From JAGWAJ01 sp026707615 (GTDB taxonomy: Bacteria; Acidobacteriota; Vicinamibacteria; Vicinamibacterales; UBA8438): a DNA stretch of 64,000 nucleotides. Location: positions 744,001 through 808,000 of the forward strand of contig CBDBMW010000012.1 of NCBI GenBank assembly GCA_965207595.1, read 5' to 3'. Below, piece by piece: positions 43,489 through 52,546 of the stretch. The position numbers and the translations under genes were made by a program. Within the stretch, counting starts at the first letter, position 1, and each line of letters opens with the position of its first letter. The notes beneath the pieces were generated by a model. That model did no database searches. It was not told the DNA's origin and worked only from the letters and a program-made list of their open reading frames with translations.

Positions 43489-44955
43489 CTACGCCACGAT
43501 CTGCGGGATCGGCACGCCGTGGACGTCGGTCAGGCGCATGTCGCGGCCGTTGTAGCGGTAGGTCAACCGCTCGTGGTCGATGCCCAGCAGGTGCAGGATC
43601 GTCGCGTGCAGGTCGTGCGGCGAGACGCGCTGCTCGGCCGCCTTGTAGCCGAACTCGTCGCTGGCGCCGATGACCTGGCCGCCCTGGATGCCGGCTCCGG
43701 CCATCCAGCCGGTCATGGTCCCCGGGTTGTGGTCGCGGCCGACGCCGCGCTGCGAGATCGGCATGCGGCCGAACTCGGCGTGCCAGACGAGGAGCGTCGA
43801 GTCGAGCATGCCGCGGGCCTTGAGATCCGTCAGCAGGCCGGCGATCGGCAGGTCGGTCTCCCTGGCGTGCAGCGTGTGGTTCTCCACCAGGTTGCTGTGG
43901 GCATCCCAGGTGTCTGTGTTCTGCTGGCCGATGCCGCCGTGGAAGAGCTGCACGAAGCGGACGCCGCGCTCGACGAGGCGGCGCGCCATCAGGCACTGGC
44001 GCCCGAACGGCTCCGTGATCGCATCGTCGAGGCCGTAGAGCTTCTTGGTCGCCGCCGACTCGGCCGAGACGTCGACCGCTTCCGGCGCGCAGCCCTGCAT
44101 GCGGTAGGCGAGCTCGTAGGACGAGATGCGGGCCGCGAGCTCCGAGTTGCCCGGGTTCCTCGCCAGATCGATGTCGTTCAGCCTGGCCAGCGTGTCGAGG
44201 CGCGCGCGCTGCTGCTCGGCCGTCATCCCCTCCGGCGGGGCGAGGTCGACGATCGGGTCGCCGACGGCGCGGAACAGCGTTCCCTGGTAGGTGGCCGGCA
44301 TGAAGCCGGAACTCCAGTCGTTGGGGCCGCCGAGCGGGCCGCCGCGGTGATCGTTCATCACGACGTAGGCGGGCAGGCTGGCCGCCTCCGAGCCGAGGCC
44401 GTAGGTCACCCACGACCCGACGCTGGGGAAGCCCATGCGGATCTGGCCGCTCTGCATCTCGTAGGTGGCCTGGATGTGGTCGTTCGACCGGCCGTAGAGC
44501 GACCGGATGAACGCCATCTCGTCCACCTTGCCCGCGAGGTGCGGGAAGATCTCCGAGACCTCGATGCCGCTCTCGCCGTGCCGCTGGAACTCGAACGGGC
44601 TCGGCATCAGCGGGCCGGGGTGCCCCTGGCGGACGACAACCGACTCGGCCATCGGCTGGCCGGCGTACTGCTTGAGCGCCGGCTTCGGGTCGAAGGTGTC
44701 GACCTGGCTCACGCCGCCGCTCATGAAGAGGGAGATCACCGCCTTGGCGCGCGGCTCGAAGTGCGGCGCCTTCGGCGCGAAGGGGTTGCCCGGGATCGGC
44801 GCCTCGCACGTGTCGGACTGCGCCGCCGCCAGCAGCCCCTGCCGGGTCAGCAGGTCGGCCAAGGCCACGCCGGCGATGCCGCCCCCCGACTGGAACAGGA
44901 AGTCGCGCCGCGACCAGAACGTCTTCTTCCGGCAGTGGTGATGGTGATCGGACAT
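43489..44955 (-). CDS. DUF1501 domain-containing protein (Tat-exported)
   Basis: 488-aa DUF1501 protein, a family with an alkaline-phosphatase/sulfatase-like fold common in Planctomycetota and Acidobacteriota. A twin-arginine signal (SRRDFLFQSGGG) is present after a His-rich start. Family landmarks include VISLFMSGGVSQVDTFDPKP, RSNDHIQATYEMQSG, ERGVRFVQLFHGG, TLLVWHAEFGRMP and GRDHNPG. It follows the DUF1549/DUF1553 gene by 18 bp, the standard pairing. The reaction is not established. Confidence 0.92.
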   Translation of the reverse strand: MSDHHHHCRKKTFWSRRDFLFQSGGGIAGVALADLLTRQGLLAAAQSDTCEAPIPGNPFAPKAPHFEPRAKAVISLFMSGGVSQVDTFDPKPALKQYAGQPMAESVVVRQGHPGPLMPSPFEFQRHGESGIEVSEIFPHLAGKVDEMAFIRSLYGRSNDHIQATYEMQSGQIRMGFPSVGSWVTYGLGSEAASLPAYVVMNDHRGGPLGGPNDWSSGFMPATYQGTLFRAVGDPIVDLAPPEGMTAEQQRARLDTLARLNDIDLARNPGNSELAARISSYELAYRMQGCAPEAVDVSAESAATKKLYGLDDAITEPFGRQCLMARRLVERGVRFVQLFHGGIGQQNTDTWDAHSNLVENHTLHARETDLPIAGLLTDLKARGMLDSTLLVWHAEFGRMPISQRGVGRDHNPGTMTGWMAGAGIQGGQVIGASDEFGYKAAEQRVSPHDLHATILHLLGIDHERLTYRYNGRDMRLTDVHGVPIPQIVA

Positions 44956-44973
44956 CTCGATTACCTCGCGGGC

Positions 44974-47658
44974 TTACCTCAGGTACAGGAACTCGTTCAG
45001 GTTCATCATCACGTGCGTGAAGTCGACCAGCGACTGTCCGGCGACGAGGCCACGGGCGACCTCGCGCTCCGCCGCGGTCGGCTTGCGCGTCAGCGCGATC
45101 AGGTACGCGCGCTCGATCTGCGCGTCCATGTCGCCGGGCGCCTCCCGCTCCAGGCGGGCGGCGAACAGCTCGGCCTGGTTCAGGACGAACGGGTTGTTCA
45201 GCAGCGTCAGCGCCTGCGTCGAGACGGTCGAGACGTTGCGCGCCGCCGCGGTCTGGTTCTGATCCGGCAGGTCGAAGGTGTCGAAGAACGGGAACCCGAG
45301 CGATCGCCGCCGGAAGACGTAGACGCTCCGCCGCCAGACCTCGGGACGGTCCGGCTCCTCGCACCAGATGCCGGTCGCGGGCGCCGTGATCCGCCGCCCC
45401 GGCTCGGGGCTGCCGCACCAGAATCCCTTGCCGTCCGACTGGAACAGGATGTCGGACGGGATGTGCGGGAACACCGGCGGGCCGCCCACGGTCAGGTCGA
45501 TGCCGCCGCTGACGGTCATGATGCTGTCGCGCAGGATCTCGGCCTCGATGCGCTGCGGGCGGTAGCGCCACAGCAGGTCGTTCTCGGGATCCGCGGCCGC
45601 GCTCGCCTCGTGCGGGAACGCCGACGCCATGCGGTAGGCCTCCGACGTCATCAGCAGCCGGTGCATCTCCTTGAAGCTCCAGCCGCGGTCCATGAACTCG
45701 ACGGCCAGCCAGTCGAGGAGCTCCGGGTGCGTCGGCAGGTCCCCCATCCGGCCCAGGTTGTCGAGCGTGCGGACGATGCCCCGCCCGAAGTGGTGGTGCC
45801 AGATGCGGTTGACGATGACGCGCGCGGTCAGCGGGTTGTCGCGCGACGCAATCCACTCGGCCAGCGCCAGACGACGGCCCGACGTGCGTCCGCCGGGGCG
45901 CGGAATCTCCGTCGGGGGATCGCCGTAGGTGGCGGCGGTCAGGAAGCCGGGCGCCATCTCCGAGCCGGGGCTGAACGGGTCGCCGCGAATCAGGAAGTAG
46001 TTGGGGGGCGCCTCGTAGTCCGGTCCCCCGTCCTCCCAGAGGTACGTCCCGTCGACATCGGGCGGCGTCCGGCACTCGGGGCACCCGATGACGCTGTCGC
46101 CAGGACCGTCCGGCGTGAAGCGGTAGTCGCCGTCGGTGACGATGTGGGCCATCGCCGGGGCGGGCGGCCGCTGGTCCTCCAGCGCCGCGATCGCCTCCCG
46201 CAACTCGTCCACGTGCGCCTTGTCGTCCGAGCTCAGCGCGTCGGCCACCTGCCGCCGGGGCGGATTGAGCGTGAGCACCTGCGCGGCGAGGAGCTGCTCG
46301 CCGGGCGTCCGCTCGGCCTCCGGCTTGAAGGCCGCCGCCTGCACGTTCTCCGGGAAGCGCTCGCGGATCATCTTCGCGCGCAACTCCTCGCGGTAGGGAG
46401 CCTCGATGTCGCTCACCCGGTCGCGCAGCGGCTGCTGCCGCTCGTCGATCGCGCGCATCGCGTCGAAGTAGGCGTCGGCCTCGGGACGGTCGAGCAGCGG
46501 GTAGTCGATCTCGACGTAGCCGAAGATCGACGCCTGCATGCTGTAGTAGTCCTTCTGCAGGATGGGGTCGAACTTGTGGTCGTGGCAGCGGGCGCAGTGG
46601 ACCGTCATCCCGAGGACGCCGCGGCCGACCGTCGCCAGCACGTCGTCCAGGTAGTCGTGGCGCCGCTCCGGGTTGTCCTTCTCGCGGAAGTTGACGCGCG
46701 GCCCGGCCCGCAGGAAGCCGGTGGCGATGCGCGTCTCGTCCGTCACGTGGTCGAGCTCGTCGCCCGCGAGCTGCTCCCGCAGGAACTGGTTGTAGGGCTT
46801 GTCGTCGTTGAACGAGTCGATGACGTAGTCGCGGTAGCGCCAGGCGTTGGGGCGGACGTAGTCCTGCTCGAAACCGTCGGTGTCTGCGTAGCGCGCCACG
46901 TCCATCCAGTGCCGGCCCCAGCGCTCGCCGTAGTGGGGCGACTCCAGCAGCTCGTCGATCAGCCGTTCCCAGGCGCCCCGCTCGGTATCGGCCAGGAACG
47001 CCTCGATCTGCTCCGGGGTCGGCGGCAGGCCGACGAGGTCGAGGTAGGCGCGCCGCAGCAGCGTCAGGCGATCCGCGCGCGGGGAGGCGGTGACGCCGGC
47101 GTCCTGGCGGGCCGCATCCAGGAAGCGGTCGACCGGGTGGGAGAAGTCCGCCGACGCCGGCACCGGCGCCCGCCGGGGGTGCCGGAACGCCCAGTAGTCG
47201 CGCGCGCCCGGCGGGAGCTCGTCGTTCTCGAGCGCTGCGAGCGCGTCGGCGGCGGCCGTCACCTCGCCCGCGTCCCAGTGCGCCCCTTCGTCGATCCAGG
47301 TGCGAAGGGCGTCCACCTCGGCCGCGGTCAGCCCGTCGCCGCTCATCGGCATCGGCGGCTGGTCGAGGCCCGCGACCATGCGGAACAGGCGGCTGTCCTC
47401 CGCGCGTCCGGGCACCAGCGCCGGCCCGCGGGTGCCGCCGGCGAGCGCGCCGTCGCGCGTCCGGAGATCGAGGTCGGAGAGCTGCACCGCCTCGCCGTGG
47501 CAGTTCCAGCAGCTCCGCTCCATGATCGGCCGGATGTGGTCGGTGAAGGTCACGGGCGCGGTCTGGGCCCGGGCCGGCGCGACGAAGCCCGCCGCGGCGA
47601 AGCCCGTGACGGCGGCTGCGGTCAGGCCGATGACGACGACTGGTCTGGCGGTCCGCAT
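44974..47658 (-). CDS. PSCyt1/DUF1549/DUF1553 protein with heme-c motifs
   Basis: Secreted 894-aa protein. After a signal peptide come a PSCyt1 cytochrome-like domain with CWNCH (C50-H54), a DUF1549 region (VDRFLDAARQDAG, RRAYLDLVGLPPTPEQIEAF), a second CARCH (C355-H359) followed by DHKFDPILQKDYY, and a DUF1553 C-terminal domain (RLALAEWIASRDNPLTARVI onward, LNEFLYLR end). ATG 47658 is set by GAGGGAACG. It is coupled to DUF1501 downstream. Heme binding is predicted; substrate unknown. Confidence 0.92.
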   Translation of the reverse strand: MRTARPVVVIGLTAAAVTGFAAAGFVAPARAQTAPVTFTDHIRPIMERSCWNCHGEAVQLSDLDLRTRDGALAGGTRGPALVPGRAEDSRLFRMVAGLDQPPMPMSGDGLTAAEVDALRTWIDEGAHWDAGEVTAAADALAALENDELPPGARDYWAFRHPRRAPVPASADFSHPVDRFLDAARQDAGVTASPRADRLTLLRRAYLDLVGLPPTPEQIEAFLADTERGAWERLIDELLESPHYGERWGRHWMDVARYADTDGFEQDYVRPNAWRYRDYVIDSFNDDKPYNQFLREQLAGDELDHVTDETRIATGFLRAGPRVNFREKDNPERRHDYLDDVLATVGRGVLGMTVHCARCHDHKFDPILQKDYYSMQASIFGYVEIDYPLLDRPEADAYFDAMRAIDERQQPLRDRVSDIEAPYREELRAKMIRERFPENVQAAAFKPEAERTPGEQLLAAQVLTLNPPRRQVADALSSDDKAHVDELREAIAALEDQRPPAPAMAHIVTDGDYRFTPDGPGDSVIGCPECRTPPDVDGTYLWEDGGPDYEAPPNYFLIRGDPFSPGSEMAPGFLTAATYGDPPTEIPRPGGRTSGRRLALAEWIASRDNPLTARVIVNRIWHHHFGRGIVRTLDNLGRMGDLPTHPELLDWLAVEFMDRGWSFKEMHRLLMTSEAYRMASAFPHEASAAADPENDLLWRYRPQRIEAEILRDSIMTVSGGIDLTVGGPPVFPHIPSDILFQSDGKGFWCGSPEPGRRITAPATGIWCEEPDRPEVWRRSVYVFRRRSLGFPFFDTFDLPDQNQTAAARNVSTVSTQALTLLNNPFVLNQAELFAARLEREAPGDMDAQIERAYLIALTRKPTAAEREVARGLVAGQSLVDFTHVMMNLNEFLYLR

Positions 47659-47668
47659 CGTTCCCTCG

Positions 47669-48832
47669 CTACTGCCGGGGCGCCGGCAGCGACAGCTTGC
47701 TCGCGTAGTCGGGGTCTTCCGCGTAGCGCGCATTGTGCAGGATGTTGCGCAGGCCGTGGTTGCCCTCGTGGCAGGCGTACTCGTAGAGCGCCTGGTCGGT
47801 CTTCGCCATCGGTACCAGCGCCGTCCAGTCGCGCGTCCACGTGGCCGGATCCGACATCGTCACCGCGTAGTGAATGGTATCGGGGCCGGCGCGCGTGAAC
47901 CGCTCGACGAGGCGCAGACCCGCCGTCGACCCGCGGAAGGCGCTCTGGGGCGAGAAGCCGACGGTCTCGACGACCAGGGTGTCCCCGTCGTAGTAGCCGC
48001 GCGAGTCGCCGTGCCACTGCGGCACGGCGTCCGCGAGGTGCGGGCGCCCGTCGAGCGGCACGATCCGCGCGTCGTGGATCATCTCGTTGACGATCGCGAC
48101 GTGGGTAGGCGTCTGCAGGATCTGGACGTTGTTGTTGTAGGCGCCCGGCAGGCGCGGCAGGCCGAAGGTGAGGCAGCGCTCCGTGAGCCCCCGGTCCTGC
48201 ACGGCGTGGTCCGGGCGCTGGCGCCGTCGCTCCGCGCGCGCGGCGGCGCGGCGGCGGGCCTCGTCGGTCACCGCCGGCAGCCGGCCGTCGGGCGGATCGA
48301 CGAGCAGCGAGGTGCGCCGGTCCGCGGTCAGGTCCCGCCCGTAGTCCAGCCACCACTTGGCGTGCACGCTCGGGGCGCGGTCGTAGTCGTCGAGCAGGGC
48401 CCCCTGCCGCTCCTCGTAGGCGGCCGCCTCCTCCGCCGTCAGGGTCTCCCGATCCGCGAACTCGCGCGGGCGCTGGAGCGGGGTCAGGGTCCGGTAGTCC
48501 CAGACGCCCTGGAGATCGGGGGCGCCCCAGGCCGTGCGGGGCGGCGTCCAGTCCGCGGCTGCGTTTGCCGCGGCAGGCGGGCCCGTCGCGGCGCGCGAGG
48601 CCCCCGACGACTGGGCAGCCGCCATCGCCGGCCACGCGACCAGCACCAGCGCTCCCAGCGCGAGCGCTCCCGGGGCCCCAAGGCATGCCCACACCGACGG
48701 ACGCCCCGGCGCGCCCCCGGCGCCTCGGAAAGCTGCACCAGCGCTGGATGCTTGCGTCGCACGTTGCGCAAAGCAGCCCGCGGGCTCCACCGACCGTACC
48801 CCCCGTACGCCGTCCATCGTCATGCGCCTCAT
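47669..48832 (-). CDS. secreted protein of unknown function (Acidobacteria-type)
   Basis: Protein of about 387 aa with a signal segment (LGALVLVAWPAMAAAQ). Mature sequence contains WTPPRTAWGAPDLQGVWDYR, LTERCLTFGLPRLPGAYNNN, QILQTPTHVAIVNEMIHDAR and a C-terminal YACHEGNHGLRNILHNARY. These phrases recur in a large uncharacterised family in Acidobacteriota. It sits 10 bp before the DUF1553 gene in the same operon. The N-terminus is uncertain (ATG 48832, 48823 or 48817). Confidence 0.8.
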   Translation of the reverse strand: MRRMTMDGVRGVRSVEPAGCFAQRATQASSAGAAFRGAGGAPGRPSVWACLGAPGALALGALVLVAWPAMAAAQSSGASRAATGPPAAANAAADWTPPRTAWGAPDLQGVWDYRTLTPLQRPREFADRETLTAEEAAAYEERQGALLDDYDRAPSVHAKWWLDYGRDLTADRRTSLLVDPPDGRLPAVTDEARRRAAARAERRRQRPDHAVQDRGLTERCLTFGLPRLPGAYNNNVQILQTPTHVAIVNEMIHDARIVPLDGRPHLADAVPQWHGDSRGYYDGDTLVVETVGFSPQSAFRGSTAGLRLVERFTRAGPDTIHYAVTMSDPATWTRDWTALVPMAKTDQALYEYACHEGNHGLRNILHNARYAEDPDYASKLSLPAPRQ

Positions 48833-48887
48833 TTGCGCCGCCTCGCTTCCCCTGCGCCGCGTTGCTTCGAGCGCGACCCCTGGAGCA

Positions 48888-49985
48888 TCAGAACATCGCC
48901 ACCGGGTTGGCCGGGCTGCCGGTGCCGCGCGCCACGTTGAGCGGCAGCAGCATGAACAGGAACTCGTGCCGTCCCTCCTCCGCGCACGCCTCGGCAATCG
49001 GCTCCAGCCGCGCGTTGTCGAGCAGGGCGACGCCGTAGTGGAAGAGCACGCCGTGCACAGGCCAGGCGAGGTCGGTCGTGCCGAGCCCGGCATCCATCAG
49101 GTCCCAGCCGAGAAGCGCCACGTCGTGGTCGCGGATGAACTCCGCGCAACTCGGGTGGAGGCCCGCGCCGCCCAGGCCCTCGCCGGGGGCGCTGTCGGTG
49201 TACGACTGCCAGCCGCTGTGCACCAGGAGCGCGTCACCGGGCTCCACGGCGACTCCCTGCGCGCTGGCGATTGCCTCGAGCTCCTCCCCCATCACCGGGC
49301 TGTCCTCTGTCACGTGCGGCTCGCCCCGGTGCCGCGGGACGTCGAGCAGGACCCCCCTGGTGATGATGCCGTTGCTCCAGTGCGTGATCGACCCGAAGTT
49401 GGCGCCCTGCGTCGTCACCTCCACATCGGGGTCGCGCCCCTGCCACATGCCTTCCTCGTCCCAGATGTGGCACAGGGCGTCGATGTGGGTGACGACGCCG
49501 CCGTGGTAGATGAAGCCGAGGTAGTCGACCACGAAGCCGCCGGGGCCGCCCAGCGAGCCCTTCTGCATGAAGTGCTGCGGCGGCTCGAAGACGCGGCTCA
49601 ACGACACCGTGCGCCCGGTCCGGACCAGCCCCGCCGCCGCGGCGCGCTTTTCGGGGGTGATCAGGTTGACGGCGCCGACCTGGTCGTCGTCGCCCCAGCG
49701 GCCCCAGTTGCGCCGGCTGCGGTAGAGCGCGCCGTAGTCGGGGCCGCCTTGCGCCGCCGGGGCCGCGGGGGCCGCCGCGCGCGCACGGGCCGGCTCCCGA
49801 GCAAGGTCCCGCGCCTTCGCCAGGTGGCGCTTGAGCATCTCGGGCGGCGAGAACGTCGGCGCGGCGGTCGCGGACGCCTCCGTCCCGGTCCCGGCCGATC
49901 CCGCCAGGGCGCCCGCCGGCCGTGCCAGCACGGCCCCGCCGGCCGCCGCCGCGTGCATCAGGAATCGCCGTCGCGATGAAGCCAT
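48888..49985 (-). CDS. cyclase family protein (kynurenine formamidase-like fold), Tat-exported
   Basis: 365-aa cyclase-family (PF04199-type) metal-dependent hydrolase. The start SSRRRFLMHAAAAGGAVLA is a twin-arginine signal. The metal-binding motif appears as HGGVVTHIDALCH, matching HxGTHxDxPxH loosely, with ALLVHSGWQ and LLGWDLMD later. Probable role is hydrolysis of an amide or lactone in the periplasm. It is the first gene of a four-gene leftward operon with the uncharacterised, DUF1553 and DUF1501 genes. Confidence 0.87.
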   Translation of the reverse strand: MASSRRRFLMHAAAAGGAVLARPAGALAGSAGTGTEASATAAPTFSPPEMLKRHLAKARDLAREPARARAAAPAAPAAQGGPDYGALYRSRRNWGRWGDDDQVGAVNLITPEKRAAAAGLVRTGRTVSLSRVFEPPQHFMQKGSLGGPGGFVVDYLGFIYHGGVVTHIDALCHIWDEEGMWQGRDPDVEVTTQGANFGSITHWSNGIITRGVLLDVPRHRGEPHVTEDSPVMGEELEAIASAQGVAVEPGDALLVHSGWQSYTDSAPGEGLGGAGLHPSCAEFIRDHDVALLGWDLMDAGLGTTDLAWPVHGVLFHYGVALLDNARLEPIAEACAEEGRHEFLFMLLPLNVARGTGSPANPVAMF

Positions 49986-50064
49986 GGCCCTGTCCTTCCC
50001 CCCTCTCCGGCTGCAGTGCTTCGGAACCGGGTGCGGCCGGAGCCCGACAGGCGATTCTACTGCT

Positions 50065-50853
50065 TCACGACGGATTCGTAACCGCGCGAGGCTCGAATCC
50101 GCGGCTCGTCTCCGCCGCCGGCCTGCGAACGCCGGTGATCGCGACCAGTCCTTCCTCCATCTGCTGCCGCGCGTCGAACCCGCGGGCCACCTCCACCTCC
50201 TCCAGACCCGCCGTCGTCAGCCGACCTGCGAGCTCGGCCGCGTCGACGAGGACGTTGACGTGGCGCTCGTCGTCCCGCCGCCACGTACCGTCCTCGTTGC
50301 GCACGAAGGTGGCGATGTCACGGACGTAGGTCGCCGAGTCGGGCGACGCGAACGCGATGAAGACCGCCCAGTCGCCGCCGAACGCCGCCACCGGCTCCTT
50401 GCCGGCGCGAGCCGCGCGGTAGGCGCGATCGAGCAGATCGAAAGCCACGACGCCGCCCGGCCGCAGCGCGGCGGCGATGGCCCGCAAGGCGCGCCCAATC
50501 GACCGGACGTCCGGCAGATAGCTCAGCACGTGTCCCACCGAGACGATGGCGTCGGCCGCGGGCAACGGGTCGTCGGGCAGGGTCAGCCGCCGCACCGCCT
50601 CCGCGCCCGGCACGGCCTCGCGCGCGAGGGCCACCATCGCCGGGGAGGCATCGGTGGCGACGACACGGTGGCCGGCGGCCACCAGATGACGGGTCAGTGC
50701 CCCGGAACCGCAGCCGAGCTCCAGCACCAGCCCGCCGCGCTCGCGCAGCGGCGCGAGTCGGGCCAGGATGCCCGGCGCGCAGGCATCCGCGTGGCCCGCG
50801 AACCCCTCGTGGTGGACGCGCGCAAGTGCCGGGCGATAGTAGTTGCCTCCCAT
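50065..50853 (-). CDS. class I SAM-dependent methyltransferase
   Basis: 262-aa methyltransferase. Motif I is VLELGCGSGALTRHL, followed by VVATDASPAMV and a PPDPLP-type motif II region (LPAADAIVSVGHVLSYLPDV). The C-terminal half is a small beta domain. ATG 50853. Substrate unknown. The last residues (SRGFEPRAVTNPS) look like read-through of tRNA-like sequence, but no complete tRNA is visible there. Confidence 0.85.
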   Translation of the reverse strand: MGGNYYRPALARVHHEGFAGHADACAPGILARLAPLRERGGLVLELGCGSGALTRHLVAAGHRVVATDASPAMVALAREAVPGAEAVRRLTLPDDPLPAADAIVSVGHVLSYLPDVRSIGRALRAIAAALRPGGVVAFDLLDRAYRAARAGKEPVAAFGGDWAVFIAFASPDSATYVRDIATFVRNEDGTWRRDDERHVNVLVDAAELAGRLTTAGLEEVEVARGFDARQQMEEGLVAITGVRRPAAETSRGFEPRAVTNPS

Positions 50854-50960
50854 GTCGGTCGCAACGGCGGGGTCGAGCCTCCCGGCTTGCGGCGGTGCCG
50901 CCTCCGCCCGCCCAACCGCCGCCCGGCGACGTCTCCGGTCCGCGCAGACCGTTCGCGCTC

Positions 50961-50989
50961 GCCCTGACGGGCGCGTCGGGAGCCTGCAC
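50961..50989. repeat. copy of the dispersed intergenic repeat
   Basis: Plus-strand GCCCTGACGGGCGCGTC then GGGAGCCTGCAC, between the oxidase and methyltransferase genes. It is the copy closest to the family consensus. Confidence 0.75.
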
Positions 50990-51030
50990 TGTTCGGAGCC
51001 TCCATGGCAGGTTGCAGCGCCCGGCGACGC

Positions 51031-52272
51031 CTAGTGACTGCGCCACGATCCTGCGCGGCGCGATCCGCCGGCTTCCCCGCCGCCCGGCGAGGCTCGCATG
51101 GCGGCGAACAGACGCCGGTGCCCTTCCACGATGCGCCGCTCCGCCTCCGTGTCAACATCCGGACTGCCGTCGCCTCGCTCGTAGGTACCGCCGAGGAGAA
51201 TCCCGTCCGAGCGGGGAATCATGTACAGCCCGCCCTGCAGGACGATGTAGTCGACCTCGGGCTGCGGGAAGAGAATGGTGAGCTGCCCCTTGACGGGAAC
51301 GAGCTGCCCGTCGCCGAACAGCGCGGCCGCCCCGAGCCCGGTGCAGTTGACGACCACCCGCTCCGGGACGCGCTCCGCCACCTGCCTCCGATCGCGCAAC
51401 TCGCCCACCACCACCGTGCCCCCGGCGATGCGGAAGTCGCGCAGCAGTGCGTTCAGGTAGATGGCCGGCTCGATCAGCATCGTCCGGACGCGGTTCGCCG
51501 CGCGCGCCGCGAACGGGTGCTCGTGCGGCTGAAGGTCGGTCGAGCTGGCGTAGACGTCCGGCAGCAGATCGACCAGCCAACTCGATCCCGGCTCGTCGGC
51601 AAGGTAGTAGTTGTCGATCCAGCGCACGCCGTAGCCGGCGCCCACGAAGTCCTGGAAGTGGCGGTAGGCGATCCGGCTCGCCCGCGCGAACTGCTCGACG
51701 AACGCGGGCGTCGCGGCGCCGCGGTCGAAGACCGACGAGGGCGTCCACTGCCCGCCGGCGACGTTGGAGGTGGTGCGGGGCGGAAGATCCCGCGCGTAGA
51801 TGGTCACCGCCCAGCCCCGGCGCTGGAGGAGCCGCGCCGTGGCCAGCCCCACGACCCCGCAACCGAGGACGGCCGCGCGCCGCTCCTGCCCCGCCGCGGC
51901 GGCCTCCGCCTCCCGGACCGCGAGCTCCGCCGTCCCCCACGAGAGCGTGATGCCGCCGCCCCCGTGACCGTAGTTGTGGACGATGATCTGCTCGCCGAGC
52001 CGCTCGGCGCGCAGGACGAATCCGGCGGGGCGGAACGGCCGCAGCCCGACCACGCGCCGGATGATGCGGTTCCAGGCCACGTCGACGGGCGCCAGACGGG
52101 GCGCGTTCTCGGTCGGCGCAACGGCGGGCGCGTTGCGGGCGGCGCACCCGGACGCGGCGAGGGCGCCGGGCGCCGCGACGGCGCCGACGAAGGCGCGACC
52201 GCCCCAACCGAGGGCGGCGCGACGCGTGAGGGGCCGCGGCGCGGGCCCGCGCCTCCCGGCCGGACTGGACAT
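51031..52272 (-). CDS. D-amino-acid-oxidase-like flavoprotein with permuted motif order
   Basis: 413-aa secreted flavoprotein. The N-terminus has a twin-arginine/lipobox lead (LTRRAALGWGG to SGC43). Residues 76-120 carry GLRPFRP and IVHNYGHGGGGITLSWG, motifs that in ordinary D-amino-acid oxidases lie at the C-terminal end. Only after them comes the FAD Rossmann motif VLGCGVVGLATARLL (135-149), followed by YARDLPPRTTSNVAGGQW and PRSDGILLGGTYERGD near the end. The order implies a circular permutation. It probably oxidises D-amino acids or a related amine outside the cytoplasm. Confidence 0.82.
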   Translation of the reverse strand: MSSPAGRRGPAPRPLTRRAALGWGGRAFVGAVAAPGALAASGCAARNAPAVAPTENAPRLAPVDVAWNRIIRRVVGLRPFRPAGFVLRAERLGEQIIVHNYGHGGGGITLSWGTAELAVREAEAAAAGQERRAAVLGCGVVGLATARLLQRRGWAVTIYARDLPPRTTSNVAGGQWTPSSVFDRGAATPAFVEQFARASRIAYRHFQDFVGAGYGVRWIDNYYLADEPGSSWLVDLLPDVYASSTDLQPHEHPFAARAANRVRTMLIEPAIYLNALLRDFRIAGGTVVVGELRDRRQVAERVPERVVVNCTGLGAAALFGDGQLVPVKGQLTILFPQPEVDYIVLQGGLYMIPRSDGILLGGTYERGDGSPDVDTEAERRIVEGHRRLFAAMRASPGGGEAGGSRRAGSWRSH

Positions 52273-52546
52273 GGAGCAACCCCGCTGCACAACCGCCGAC
52301 GGCACGCGGCGGAGCCGACGAACGGCCCGCCCGCGTGGCCGGACGACACTCGCAGCCCGCCCCGGATGACCGAGCCGAGCAGGCGTATACTACTCGCTCA
52401 GCGAGACTCTTCCATCGCGGTCGACCGTGCCGAGGAGGGCTGTCCTGACGCCCCAGGGCTCGGCGCTCCACCCTGAGCAACCTCGCGTCACATCACCGGA
52501 AGTCCGCTGGAAGGATGGGCCGGGCTCATCGACGAGGAAGACACAA

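Noticed and set aside
43282..47898. Plus-strand open frame of about 1,500 codons opposite the DUF1501/DUF1553 genes
   Set aside because: It is antisense to two clearly conserved proteins, is rich in Arg/Val/Leu/Gly of the kind produced by reversed GC-rich codons, and shows no domain motif.
50065..50110. tRNA-like T-arm sequence at the end of the methyltransferase gene
   Set aside because: Contains a GATTCGAG-type block, but no acceptor stem, D-arm or anticodon arm could be built around it.
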